Below are positions 17,182 through 26,273 of a stretch of DNA of 46,877 nt, one piece after another. The first letter of the stretch is position 1. Each line of letters starts with the position of its first letter. The DNA comes from Gemmatimonadota bacterium. Lineage in GTDB: Bacteria > Latescibacterota > UBA2968. The notes beneath the pieces are model-generated. The model saw only the letters and a program-made list of their open reading frames with translations. It searched no databases and had not been told where the DNA came from. The stretch lies in the NCBI GenBank assembly GCA_026705765.1, contig JAPPAB010000008.1, positions 1-46,877 on the forward strand. Reading direction: 5' to 3'. The translations under genes and the position numbers were made by a program.

Positions 17182-17209
17182 ATTTAATATGCGCCTCAAA
17201 CCCTGTCAA
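17182..17209 (-). promoter_or_regulatory. Second promoter-like element, upstream of two
   Basis: On the minus strand a perfect TTGACA (17209-17204) is followed after 16 bases by TTAAAT (17187-17182). It is in tandem with the element at 17143-17171 and would give a slightly longer leader. Confidence 0.4.
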
Positions 17210-17316
17210 GTATTATGCACCAACACAGAATATGTAAATAATATCCATAACATATTGTTTTTTAAGGCTTGATCCTCACTCTATCGAAATTCATAGAAAT
17301 AACTCGTCTGACGATG

Positions 17317-20300
17317 CTACCTGGCGATAAAAAATACCACATCCTTGGTGACCTTTGTTCCCGTATTTAAATCCGTCACTGCCACCTCTAATTCATAGCG
17401 TCCCGCCTCTGATCCCTTCACGTCAATCTCCAGATAATTGTACTCTGTTTTCCGCGTACCCACTTGCTCGTAAGAAATTGTTACCTCTTTCTTCTCCTCA
17501 ATACCCAACAATGTTCCAACCGCACGCAAAATCGTCACAACAAGGGGTTTGCCTTTGCGGGGTGAAATTTTGTAATCCATCTGGTAGCGCGTTTGACCAA
17601 ACTCGTCAAATGTCAACCCATACACCTCGTAATAAATCGTCACGGGTTGTCCCGGCAAATAGGTTTTGGATGGCATGGGCACGACTTTGTGTCCACCTTT
17701 TACTTTTGAAGAAGCGTCTTCCACCACCAGACCGGCCATCTCGATATCGGAAAGCATCAGCGATGGGCCCGTATATGGCTCTACTGTCAGCGACCGGGTA
17801 TAAGCACTCCGCATATTGCCTTTCGGGCTGCGCACCTCCACTCCCAGATGGTAATTGCCCGGCGATAGATTGAGCGCGATTTGATCCACAGCCAGATCGC
17901 CTGCACCCAGCGAATCCGTCGCATCTACCGCAAAAGGCAGGGGAGCCATCTTGCGATAGACCGGTCTCCATGTGCTGTCAAATACCGCAATACCCCGTTC
18001 CAAAACACCTGTCGCCTGAACGCTGTCTGGCAAATTGGCCAGAGGTACGCCGTAATACACTTCCAGACGGCTGTACTCGTCTTTCCCCTGGAAATCGACC
18101 GCATCGAAATGGAAATTCAATACATCGTCAAAGGGCGGCATCAGATCTGCCTGTGCTTGAATGGCCGATGCCACCTGCCGATCTGGACGCCGATCTGTCC
18201 ACAGCCCCATGTTGAAGTGCGACTCACTGCGGCCCTGTGGGATATCGGGATAGATGTAATTCCCCTTCCGATCTAAAGCCGTGAATACCACCTCAATTCC
18301 CCCGGCGACATCCGGATAAATCCAGTATTCCCAGCGCGTGCCGCTATCGATGGGATAGAGCGGATAGCCCCGCACCGTCTTATCGCTCGCACCCCGGTCA
18401 TAGCCGCTGAGTTCCACCGTAGGCTGGTAGCGGTCAGTACTTACCTGATTATAAGATGTGGCACCAAAACGGGAGCGATTGGGATTCAATTCAAAATCTA
18501 TTGCCTCAAAATCGTTTACCGCCACCTCAAGACCGTATTCATCCTGGATCGCCACATCTTGCAAAGATGTCCGCAACCTGCCCATCCGCGCGATAATCTC
18601 TTTGCGGCCATCTACTGGAATGCCCAGCCACAGCCGCTCCTTGACCCGCACGGCATCGGGGTCTGTCTCATAGCGCACATCGCCCGAACGGCTTTTATGC
18701 GCGGGTTCTCCATAGCGAATATAAATCTCTCCGCGCCTGTCCCACGGCTTGCGCCCAGTTGAAAAATGCTGCATCGCATACAGCACCCGCCGATAGTGTT
18801 CTACCAAACGCTCGTTGCCCGGCGTAGCCGGCGTGGGATCGCGGCGCTGCCAGAACATCCGCACAAAGTCCGGCTGTTGCTCGGGCGGCAATGCCTCGTA
18901 AGCAGCGGCCTCTTTCAGCGTCGCAATAAGGCGAATATCTTGTAAAAGTCCGCGCGTGTGTTCATCTACCGTACGCAAATACTCCGCCATCACCTTCTGC
19001 GCTTCTCCTGTTTGTCCCATCAGTTGATACACCCCCAGAAGCAGGGGAAGGCATTCCTCGCGCAATTCGGGCCGCGTATCCATCAGTTCGCGCCATACGC
19101 GCGTCGCCCTTGCGCGTTGCCCCTGCTTCAACCATATTCGCCCCAGATCGAATCGCGCACGCGCGTGCATCGGATTCACCACAATCTGTCGGGTATAGGC
19201 TTTTTCGGCAGCTTCGATCTTGCCCTCGCGTTCAAACACCCGCCCGAGCAAATACAGCAATTCCGGATGATTCGAATAGGCTTCAATCGCCTCTTTCAAG
19301 GCATCTTCTGCTCGCTGTTTACCCCCCAGCAAACGCGCAAACGCGCGGTTGACCTGCGCGGTTTTCCAATCGGGACGAAGGGCGAGAGCCTGATCATAAG
19401 CCACCACAGCTTCATCCCACCGCTTGCGTCCCATATGAGATATTCCCACACCGTTGTACACTTCGGACAAAACCCCACCCGCGTTCAACGCCGAGTTAAA
19501 CGTCCGTTCCGCATAGGGTAAATTGCTCGCAAACAAATAGGCATATCCCTGTGCCGATCGTCCCATCAAATCGTTTCCATCTTCCTTGAGAAGCACCTCC
19601 ATCACCTCCAGAGCCTCTCGCGCCATTGCCGTATCCGGAAGCACCTGTCGAGCCGCATAGCGCGGATCGATATGCTTTGCCATTTCTTTGCGCCTGCCCA
19701 GAGCTGTGATTATCGCCCCATTCAGGTCGGGAGGTGCCCCAAAACCGAGCAACGGGTTATAATACGCCCGCGCCACAATCGGATTGCGATCCATCCAGAA
19801 CCCATAGAGAAACGCCGCGCGGTCCGCGCGTCCCAGGCCAGTATATATGGCTTCAACCCCGGATCCACCAAATCGTTTTAATAAATGCTGTGCTGTCTTC
19901 ACACGCTGATCGTCAGAGCCAGTAGCCGGAACAAGCACATCGCCCAGCACTTCAAATTTTCGGGCCGCCATGATTGTATCCCGCCCGGCTGTCACCTGAA
20001 CCCGCAGCGTGTATGTCCCCGGCAAAAGTTCACGAGTGGGAATCCCCTCGGCGAATTTGACTTCGCCCCGATACCCGGGAAATGACCGCTCATCGCGCCA
20101 GAGGCGATGTCCGTACCGGTCTTCTATCTGCATCTCAACCCCGTGGCTCTGATAGCCCAGATAATACACCTCAAAATACAAGTAGAGCGGTGCTCCTCGT
20201 CGATATTGTCGCGCGGGGTTGGGCAGTATCAATCGCCCGTCTTTCCGGAACATCTCAAGGCTCTCTCCGGCTCCCTGCGGATTAAATCCGGAAGACAGGT

Positions 20301-20787
20301 ACAGATCGCTCATCCCTATTTTCCCGGGATCGTAAGCGGGCACATCCAGAGAAAACACCGCCAATCCCGCCCGGTCTGCCTGCAAATCGCTCAAAGTCAG
20401 TTCTCCGCGATAGCGACCTGTGGGCAGACGCACCTGGACCATATCATATACCATGCGGTCTGTATCGACAGTGGCTTCCAGCGATTCGGCTGTCAGCCTG
20501 CTTTCTGCCTCCACCTGTTGCACAACCTCTCCGTCCTCGTTTAAGACCCGCAGCGAAGGCTTGTACCGCGCGAGATAAATCCCCGAATTTTGCCGCAAAA
20601 ATGCAAATTGCGCCACAGGGAACCGCAATATTACTTCTTCGAAACCCTCGCGGCCCCGATATCGAAAACTGCACACATCAATCTCGAAAGCTATGGACCC
20701 TTCTCCGCGTGGCGGGAGATCCGCCTCACTGGCGCGTACTTCACAAACAGCGACTATCAAAGTCAAAAATACAATTGCGATACGCAT
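17317..20787 (-). CDS. GWxTD/TPR exported protein, copy 2 (largest)
   Basis: The frame extends to 21153, but the real start is very probably the ATG at 20787, with AGAGGT nearby and a signal peptide (MRIAIVFLTLIVAVCEVRAS). That gives 1156 residues. The N-terminal third contains two beta-rich segments of the same kind as the C-terminal block (YRRGAPLYLYFEVYYL). TPR helices follow (about 390-610), then the GWxTD-type domain around WDRRGEIYIRYGEP (Trp682), VYYGVPLANL and the C-terminal block PSKTYLPGQPVTIYYEVYGL with FGQTRY at 1063-1068. It therefore carries the partner-binding-type beta block at both ends, unlike copies 1 and 3. It is divergent from the spermidine-synthase-like gene, with its own promoter-like element in the gap. 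It is exported; no biochemical role is known for the family. Confidence 0.87.
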   Translation of the reverse strand: MRIAIVFLTLIVAVCEVRASEADLPPRGEGSIAFEIDVCSFRYRGREGFEEVILRFPVAQFAFLRQNSGIYLARYKPSLRVLNEDGEVVQQVEAESRLTAESLEATVDTDRMVYDMVQVRLPTGRYRGELTLSDLQADRAGLAVFSLDVPAYDPGKIGMSDLYLSSGFNPQGAGESLEMFRKDGRLILPNPARQYRRGAPLYLYFEVYYLGYQSHGVEMQIEDRYGHRLWRDERSFPGYRGEVKFAEGIPTRELLPGTYTLRVQVTAGRDTIMAARKFEVLGDVLVPATGSDDQRVKTAQHLLKRFGGSGVEAIYTGLGRADRAAFLYGFWMDRNPIVARAYYNPLLGFGAPPDLNGAIITALGRRKEMAKHIDPRYAARQVLPDTAMAREALEVMEVLLKEDGNDLMGRSAQGYAYLFASNLPYAERTFNSALNAGGVLSEVYNGVGISHMGRKRWDEAVVAYDQALALRPDWKTAQVNRAFARLLGGKQRAEDALKEAIEAYSNHPELLYLLGRVFEREGKIEAAEKAYTRQIVVNPMHARARFDLGRIWLKQGQRARATRVWRELMDTRPELREECLPLLLGVYQLMGQTGEAQKVMAEYLRTVDEHTRGLLQDIRLIATLKEAAAYEALPPEQQPDFVRMFWQRRDPTPATPGNERLVEHYRRVLYAMQHFSTGRKPWDRRGEIYIRYGEPAHKSRSGDVRYETDPDAVRVKERLWLGIPVDGRKEIIARMGRLRTSLQDVAIQDEYGLEVAVNDFEAIDFELNPNRSRFGATSYNQVSTDRYQPTVELSGYDRGASDKTVRGYPLYPIDSGTRWEYWIYPDVAGGIEVVFTALDRKGNYIYPDIPQGRSESHFNMGLWTDRRPDRQVASAIQAQADLMPPFDDVLNFHFDAVDFQGKDEYSRLEVYYGVPLANLPDSVQATGVLERGIAVFDSTWRPVYRKMAPLPFAVDATDSLGAGDLAVDQIALNLSPGNYHLGVEVRSPKGNMRSAYTRSLTVEPYTGPSLMLSDIEMAGLVVEDASSKVKGGHKVVPMPSKTYLPGQPVTIYYEVYGLTFDEFGQTRYQMDYKISPRKGKPLVVTILRAVGTLLGIEEKKEVTISYEQVGTRKTEYNYLEIDVKGSEAGRYELEVAVTDLNTGTKVTKDVVFFIAR

Positions 20788-20859
20788 AAAATACCTCTTG
20801 AGTGCTAAGCGTTGTAGGCTACGTCGTGTGCTTGTTTTACTAACCTCTATCCTCTTACA

Positions 20860-20888
20860 ATAATATACAAAAACAAAAAAAAATTCAA
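20860..20888 (-). promoter_or_regulatory. Promoter of GWxTD copy 2
   Basis: On the minus strand TTGAAT (20888-20883) and TATTAT (20865-20860) are separated by 17 bases, through a T-rich spacer. Transcription would start near 20853, leaving a 5' leader of about 65 bases before the ATG at 20787. Confidence 0.5.
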
Positions 20889-20926
20889 TTGGATAGCCCT
20901 TGACAGATTGATTAGAAAGGCGTTGT

Positions 20927-23773
20927 TTGATTTTTATGACACGTATTTTATTCCCTATCCTGTACGCGATCTTCTTTTTTTCGGGTGCAGCCGCTCTTTT
21001 GTTTGAAACTCTGTGGTTCCGCCAGGCAGGGCTTACATTTGGCAATAGTATTACGGCATCCAGTCTGGTGCTGGCCGCATTTATGGGTGGTTTGGCACTG
21101 GGCAATGGCTTATCTGCTCGCCTGGGCAGGCGCATCGCACGCCCCGTACGCATCTATGCGCTGTTGGAAATTGCCATTGCCCTGTCAGGGGTAGCCATCG
21201 TTTGGATGTTGCCCGCGTTTACTGCAGGGCTATCGGTTTTTCTCGCATCTTTTCTCGATTCCCCCCTTTTGCTCAACGCATTGCGCCTGCTGCTGAGTTT
21301 TGCCATTCTCATCGTGCCCACCACTGCGATGGGCGCCACCCTGCCCATCCTCGTCCGGGCATTGCGCGTGCGAGACGACGCTTCTATATCCGACGATGAA
21401 GGTGGTTTTGGGATCGCGCTTGGTCGGCTCTATGCGTGTAATACGCTGGGCGCTGTGGTCGGCGCGGTCGCGGGAGAGATTGCTATTATTGAATGGGTTG
21501 GGGTCCTGGGCACGGCATGGGTCGCCGCGCTACTGGATATTATCGCCGCTGGGGGTGCTTTGGGGATCGCACGCTATTTCTCTGGCGCGCGCGAAGTAAG
21601 TCCTTCGAAATTGAACAAGCTACCAACCTTCCGGACCGGATGCTTGCTGGGTGCTGCCTTTCTCTCGGGAGCTATTCTTCTGGCGCTGGAGGTCATCTGG
21701 TTCCGCTTCCTCCACCTTTTTGTGCCCGCGACTACGCTCGCCTTTGCCGTGATGCTGTCTGTGGTACTCACGGGTATTGGCGTGGGAGGTGAGTTGTCCG
21801 CCCGATGGCTACGCCGCAATGCCGGGGCATTTCGCACGCTTCCCACCATCGCCCTCAGCTCCGGGATACTCACGATTGTCACTTACCTGACCTTTGTCTA
21901 TGTGGTGACGCCTTTGGGGACGGGATATATTGGCAACATATCGCAAATCCTGACACTATCTCTGGCATTGATGTTTCCCGTATCTCTTCTTTCGGGCATC
22001 CTATTCACCTTCACCGGTGCCGCGCTCAATCGCCATATCCAGCCCGATACCCGGGCCGCTGGCCTGCTCACGCTCGCCAATACCATCGGTGCTGGTCTGG
22101 GTGCGCTCATTGCGGGCTTTGGGCTATTGCCCATTCTGGGCATGGAGGTCGCAATCTTTATTCTCGCCCTTTGCTACGGTATTGTCGCTTTTCTCGTTTC
22201 AGGTCTGCGTCGGAAATACCGGGTGTATTACGTCCTTTTTGCCGCGTACCTCTTGATACTAATCCTTTTCCCCTTTGGCCGAATGGAGAACGCGTACTTC
22301 ACCTTTGTCGCGCAGCGCTTTGGCTATCCCGAGACATGGAAAATCGCCGGTACTCGCGAAGGACGCACGGAGACCATCATCTATTTGGAAGGTGCTTATT
22401 TTGGCGTGCCGGTAGCGTACCAGATGCTCACGGATGGCTTTTCGATGGCGTCCAGCAGTCTGGTCAATCGCCGCTATATGAAGCTCTATGTGTACTGGCC
22501 CGTCGCCCTCCATCCCGATCTCAAAAAAGCACTGCTGATCAGCTTTGGCGTGGGTTCTACAGCCAAAGCACTTACAGATACGCGGTCGCTCGAGCAGATT
22601 GACGTGGTCGATATCTCCCGCGATGTGCTCGAGATGAATCGCATCGTCTATCCCGATCCGGATGTACAACCTCTGAAAGATCCCCGGGTGCGCGTGCATA
22701 TTGACGATGGGCGTTATTTTTTGCAGACAACGCAAAATCGCTACGACCTCATCACCAGTGAACCCCCGCCGCCCAGACAAGCCGGCGTGGTCAATCTCTA
22801 CTCACAGGAATATTTCCAGCTCATCTACAACCGTCTTTCAGAAGGGGGCTTATGCACCTACTGGCTCCCGGTTCACCATCTCAAACCCGAGGATACAAAA
22901 GCCATCATCCGCGCCTTTTGCAATGTTTTTGAGGACGCTTCCCTCTGGGCCGGGGCGGGTTTTAACTGGATGCTCGCCGGCTCTCGAAATGCCTCCTACT
23001 CCCCATCTGAGGACTCTTTTAGCCGACAGTGGCGCGATCCCGTCGTGCGTTCCGAACTTCTCGCCCTCGGTCTGGAACGCCCCGAGCAACTCGGTGCGCT
23101 CTTTATGTCTGATGCCGACCACCTCAACGCACTCACGCGCGACACCCTGCCGCTGGTCGATAATTATCCCAAACGCCTTTCCGTGGGCTTTTTCAACCGC
23201 GAACCCCATCGCGCATTTTACGACCGCTGGATGAATCCTCTGCTCACCCTCGAGCGCTTTGAAAAGAGCACCTTTATTCGCAATGCCTGGCCCTCTGGTA
23301 TGCGGATGCGCACGCGCGATTATTTTGAAGCACAGCGCCTGCTCGAAACCTCGCTAATTTCCCCGACTGACAAAACGCGCGATCAGGGCACGCGCATCGC
23401 TACCCTCCACACGCTTCTCACGCAGACCGACCTGCGCACCCTCCCGCTGTGGCATCTGCAGATTCAGGACGATTTGCTCTATGCGGTTGATACCCGCCTC
23501 AAAGCAGGCGATGAGGAGACGTCTTACCTCCCCTACCTATCTGCCCGCGCCCTATCTGAGCGCGACTATACCCTTGCTACACGGTATTATGCCCAATCTT
23601 CCGATCCGACTCTGCGCTACCTGTATCTCTATGCGCTGTGTATGGCGGGCAATACTGCCGAAGTCGAACGTCTCGCCGCTGGATGGAAAGACCAGATTCT
23701 GCGAGATACCACACAGCGTTTCTACTATCAGTGGCTCGCCCAGACCTTTGAACTCAATATTCCCATTCCCTGA
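20927..23773 (+). CDS. Multi-pass membrane protein fused to spermidine-synthase-like domain
   Basis: The 948-residue product begins with about 450 residues of hydrophobic helices (LYAIFFFSGAAALLFETLW, GASLPI-like ATLPILVRAL and similar) typical of the fused transporter / polyamine aminopropyltransferase family. A Rossmann methyltransferase-type domain follows: GVGS (541-544), VVDIS with Asp562, VHIDDGRYFL and YDLITSEPPPP (606-616). The last position replaces the usual catalytic Asp region of spermidine synthase, so the substrate cannot be named. The remaining C-terminus (about 780-948) is helical with TPR character. The frame opens with TTG at 20927, six bases after AAAGG; an ATG nine bases later (20936) lacks a well-spaced site, so TTG may be the true start. 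An ankyrin gene follows after 39 bases, apparently in one operon. Confidence 0.82.
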   Translation: MIFMTRILFPILYAIFFFSGAAALLFETLWFRQAGLTFGNSITASSLVLAAFMGGLALGNGLSARLGRRIARPVRIYALLEIAIALSGVAIVWMLPAFTAGLSVFLASFLDSPLLLNALRLLLSFAILIVPTTAMGATLPILVRALRVRDDASISDDEGGFGIALGRLYACNTLGAVVGAVAGEIAIIEWVGVLGTAWVAALLDIIAAGGALGIARYFSGAREVSPSKLNKLPTFRTGCLLGAAFLSGAILLALEVIWFRFLHLFVPATTLAFAVMLSVVLTGIGVGGELSARWLRRNAGAFRTLPTIALSSGILTIVTYLTFVYVVTPLGTGYIGNISQILTLSLALMFPVSLLSGILFTFTGAALNRHIQPDTRAAGLLTLANTIGAGLGALIAGFGLLPILGMEVAIFILALCYGIVAFLVSGLRRKYRVYYVLFAAYLLILILFPFGRMENAYFTFVAQRFGYPETWKIAGTREGRTETIIYLEGAYFGVPVAYQMLTDGFSMASSSLVNRRYMKLYVYWPVALHPDLKKALLISFGVGSTAKALTDTRSLEQIDVVDISRDVLEMNRIVYPDPDVQPLKDPRVRVHIDDGRYFLQTTQNRYDLITSEPPPPRQAGVVNLYSQEYFQLIYNRLSEGGLCTYWLPVHHLKPEDTKAIIRAFCNVFEDASLWAGAGFNWMLAGSRNASYSPSEDSFSRQWRDPVVRSELLALGLERPEQLGALFMSDADHLNALTRDTLPLVDNYPKRLSVGFFNREPHRAFYDRWMNPLLTLERFEKSTFIRNAWPSGMRMRTRDYFEAQRLLETSLISPTDKTRDQGTRIATLHTLLTQTDLRTLPLWHLQIQDDLLYAVDTRLKAGDEETSYLPYLSARALSERDYTLATRYYAQSSDPTLRYLYLYALCMAGNTAEVERLAAGWKDQILRDTTQRFYYQWLAQTFELNIPIP

Positions 23774-23812
23774 GAATGAATTGGGCACCCGAATCTTCTT
23801 TGACTTTTTTTA

Positions 23813-25069
23813 ATGACTTTTTACTTTTCCTATATGTTCAAGATTATCTTTACAGGTATCCTTGTCCTTTCCACAGCGGCACAAGCCAATGGCACACAAC
23901 TCCTCGAAGCCGCGGCACAGGGAAACCTGTCCGATGTACAGGCGCGTCTGAGTGCTGGCGATAATGCAAATGCCCGGGACAAATACGGCACTACCGTGCT
24001 AATGCTTGCAGCCAGAGGTGGGCATACAGATATTGTCAACGCTCTTCTCGAAAAAAGCGCCGATCCCAATGCTCAGGGAATGAGCGGGGAAACGGCTTTG
24101 ATCGTCGCGGCTTTTCAAGGGCATACCCAGACGGTACAGGTGCTGTTGTCGGACAGAGCCGACCCCAATATACAGGACAAGCACGGCGCCACTGCTCTAA
24201 TGTCCGCTGCTTTTGATGGGCATACAGACATTGTCAATATCCTCTTAAAAAAAGGCGCGAATCTCCATCTAAAAAATGCCCATGGCGCGACTGCGTTGAT
24301 GCCCGCAGCAGTAGAAGGCCACACAACCACGCTCCAAGCGCTGATAGACGCGGGCGCGGATGTCAACACCCAGGACAACGACGAGCGCACGGCTCTGATG
24401 AGCGCGATTGCTGCAGGCCATACGCATGCTGTAAAAGTTCTCCTCAAAAACAATGCGGATCCAAACATTAGAGATAAGGACAACCGGACTGCGCTCACCT
24501 GGGCGTCAGTCGAAGGCCAAACAGATATGGTCGATGCCCTTCTGAATGCGGGTGCCGATCCCAATGCCAAAGACAACCTGGGCGATACCCCCTTGCTATT
24601 GGCTGCATTCAAAGGCCATACCGCTATTGTCGATACGCTCCTGAAAAAAGGCGGAATTCCCAATATCAGAGGCGGTGCTGGCGAAACCCCTCTGATGCGG
24701 GCTGTTTTACAAGATCACCGCCAAACCGTGCAGGTGCTCATAGCAAGAGGAGCAGACCTCAACGCCAGGGATAACATGGGCGATACGGCTTTGATGGGGG
24801 CCGCGTGGGACGGTAAAACCGAACGGATCGAATTTCTACTGGAAGTGGGCGCGAATGTCAATGCGCCCGACAGAGAAGGCCGCACGCCGTTGATGGCCGC
24901 TGCGTTTGAAGGACACATCGAAGCTGTCCGCGCGCTCTTAAGAGGCAGTGCCGATGTCGCAATTGAGGATAAAGATGGGGTTACAGCCTTAATGTGGGCC
25001 AGGGCAAAAGGGCATACGGCTATTGTTCATGAATTGGAACGAGTAAATGAAGTGAAAAGTGTGAAGTGA
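23813..25069 (+). CDS. Exported ankyrin-repeat protein
   Basis: The 418-residue product has a signal peptide starting at Met8 (MFKIIFTGILVLSTAAQANG) and then almost nothing but twelve 33-residue ankyrin repeats (pattern G.TALM.AA..GHT..V..LL..GADPN..D). Ankyrin arrays bind other proteins; here the partner would be periplasmic or outside the cell. An ATG at 23834, the codon of Met8, may be the real start because the seven residues before it add nothing to the signal; neither ATG has a good Shine-Dalgarno. It sits between the spermidine-synthase-like gene (39 bases) and a membrane-protein gene (21 bases), so translation may depend on its neighbours. Confidence 0.88.
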   Translation: MTFYFSYMFKIIFTGILVLSTAAQANGTQLLEAAAQGNLSDVQARLSAGDNANARDKYGTTVLMLAARGGHTDIVNALLEKSADPNAQGMSGETALIVAAFQGHTQTVQVLLSDRADPNIQDKHGATALMSAAFDGHTDIVNILLKKGANLHLKNAHGATALMPAAVEGHTTTLQALIDAGADVNTQDNDERTALMSAIAAGHTHAVKVLLKNNADPNIRDKDNRTALTWASVEGQTDMVDALLNAGADPNAKDNLGDTPLLLAAFKGHTAIVDTLLKKGGIPNIRGGAGETPLMRAVLQDHRQTVQVLIARGADLNARDNMGDTALMGAAWDGKTERIEFLLEVGANVNAPDREGRTPLMAAAFEGHIEAVRALLRGSADVAIEDKDGVTALMWARAKGHTAIVHELERVNEVKSVK

Positions 25070-25090
25070 GAACAACAGGAATTACATCTT

Positions 25091-26071
25091 ATGTCTGAAA
25101 ACAAACAAACGCTCTGGGTTGTCACGCCCGTTGTCGATCTTTCCTGCATCACTCTGGGCTGGTTGCTTTTCTTTTTTGCTCCCTACCTGTTTCCCAAATA
25201 CTTCGATACCATTCGAATTATCTCTGTTACGTTTCTTTTTGCGACTCACCGCTACTTCACGTTTCTCCTCGTCTATTTAGACCGCGCCGAATTTAGCCGC
25301 GCTCGCTTTCTTTATACGCTTATACCCATCCTTTGTTTTATCTTTGTCGGACTCTGTTATTTTTTTCGCATTGACGAACCCGAGATGTTCGCCTTCTGGT
25401 ATCTCTTTAACTATTTTCACTTTGTTCGCCAGAAATACGGCATTCTCCGCATCTACTCCGGCAAAGCGCGATGGGGTCACAAGCGCCTCGATGCGTGGAC
25501 GATGTATCTCTGGGGGCTGGCGGGTTTCTTTTATCTTTTTGGTTCAGAAGCCGATGTCAAGGTCATGCACTATCTTCGCAATCTGCTCGACTTCACGCCT
25601 CCGCTCCTGATCTCCCATATTTTATACGCACTCGCTATTCTGGTCACCCTGGCCTGGCTCTTCTATGAATTTCGCGGTGCCCAAAGTGTCAGTGTTCCCA
25701 AATTGCTCTTTTTTGCCTCTGTGGTCTTTCTCTACGGCATTGGCCCCACCCTATCGGCAGGTGCCATCTACATTGCTACCAGTATCAATCACGCTTCTGA
25801 ATACATCGCTCTGGTCGCGCTCACGATCAAAAATAAGGTCCGCACTTCGGCTCTCGACGCGCCACTTCTCAATAAGGCCGCCAGCCATATTGTACGCAAC
25901 ACCTTTCTCTTTACCGCCGCTATCTGCGGCATCCTCTATGGTCTTTACACCTGGTCCCTTTTTGCCTTCCTCTTTTTTGCCTACGGCACCTCATTTGCCC
26001 ACTTTGTTCTGGATGGTATGATCTGGAAACTCCGCCGCCCCAAAGTCGCCCGCGAAGTAGGGACAGCTTAG
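25091..26071 (+). CDS. Multi-pass membrane protein with conserved-looking histidines
   Basis: I cannot name the family. The 326-residue product has eight or so hydrophobic helices. Histidines sit near helix ends: THRYFTF (His53), NYFHFVRQKYG (His110), INHASEY (His234) and FAHFVLDGMIWK (His304, with Asp308). Their pattern recalls membrane oxidoreductases or desaturase-like enzymes that hold metal, but no canonical HxxxH/HxxHH set is present, so a catalytic role is only inferred. AGGA lies ten bases before the ATG at 25091. The ankyrin gene ends 21 bases upstream. A weak hairpin (stem 26116-26122 with 26128-26134) follows the stop and could mark the end of the three-gene transcript. Confidence 0.7.
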   Translation: MSENKQTLWVVTPVVDLSCITLGWLLFFFAPYLFPKYFDTIRIISVTFLFATHRYFTFLLVYLDRAEFSRARFLYTLIPILCFIFVGLCYFFRIDEPEMFAFWYLFNYFHFVRQKYGILRIYSGKARWGHKRLDAWTMYLWGLAGFFYLFGSEADVKVMHYLRNLLDFTPPLLISHILYALAILVTLAWLFYEFRGAQSVSVPKLLFFASVVFLYGIGPTLSAGAIYIATSINHASEYIALVALTIKNKVRTSALDAPLLNKAASHIVRNTFLFTAAICGILYGLYTWSLFAFLFFAYGTSFAHFVLDGMIWKLRRPKVAREVGTA

Positions 26072-26210
26072 CAGGTCTATCCCACGTCTGAATTGATGAA
26101 TCTAAAGTGCCCGTATAAGCGTGTAATACGCTTAAGACCCTGTATAATTTTCTTGTCACAGGCCACAATTTTCGTTATTTATTATATACCTTGATTCATA
26201 ATCAGTATAA

Positions 26211-26247
26211 ATGTAAATAATTGTAAATAAATGTGAATAAATGTAAC
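26211..26247 (+). repeat. Four 10-bp direct repeats upstream of the HXXSHH operon
   Basis: Units atgtaaataa, ttgtaaataa, atgtgaataa and atgtaactgc follow one another without gaps, so the same AT-rich face recurs once per helical turn. The array ends 27 bases before the ATG at 26274, just in front of the AAGGAG ribosome binding site. It could bend DNA or bind a cooperative regulator. Confidence 0.6.
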
Positions 26248-26273
26248 TGCAATCGCAAAAAAAGGAGCCTCCC

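Larger units (their letters stand above)
16932..17316 (-). promoter_or_regulatory. Leader region of TonB cassette 1
   Basis: This 385-base gap precedes the receptor gene. Reading on the minus strand it holds two promoter-like elements, two very short coupled reading frames each preceded by a strong Shine-Dalgarno, and an in-frame upstream ATG at 16997. The part next to the preceding GWxTD gene (17230-17316) is AT-rich and shows no strong terminator hairpin. Confidence 0.5.

Noticed and set aside
20788-21153. Extension of GWxTD copy 2 to 21153
   Set aside because: It overlaps the divergent promoter and the start of the opposite gene. The signal peptide begins at 20787, which has its own ribosome binding site.
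25091-26071. Brp/Blh-type carotene dioxygenase
   Set aside because: Histidine positions and helix count do not match well enough, and no carotenoid gene is nearby.
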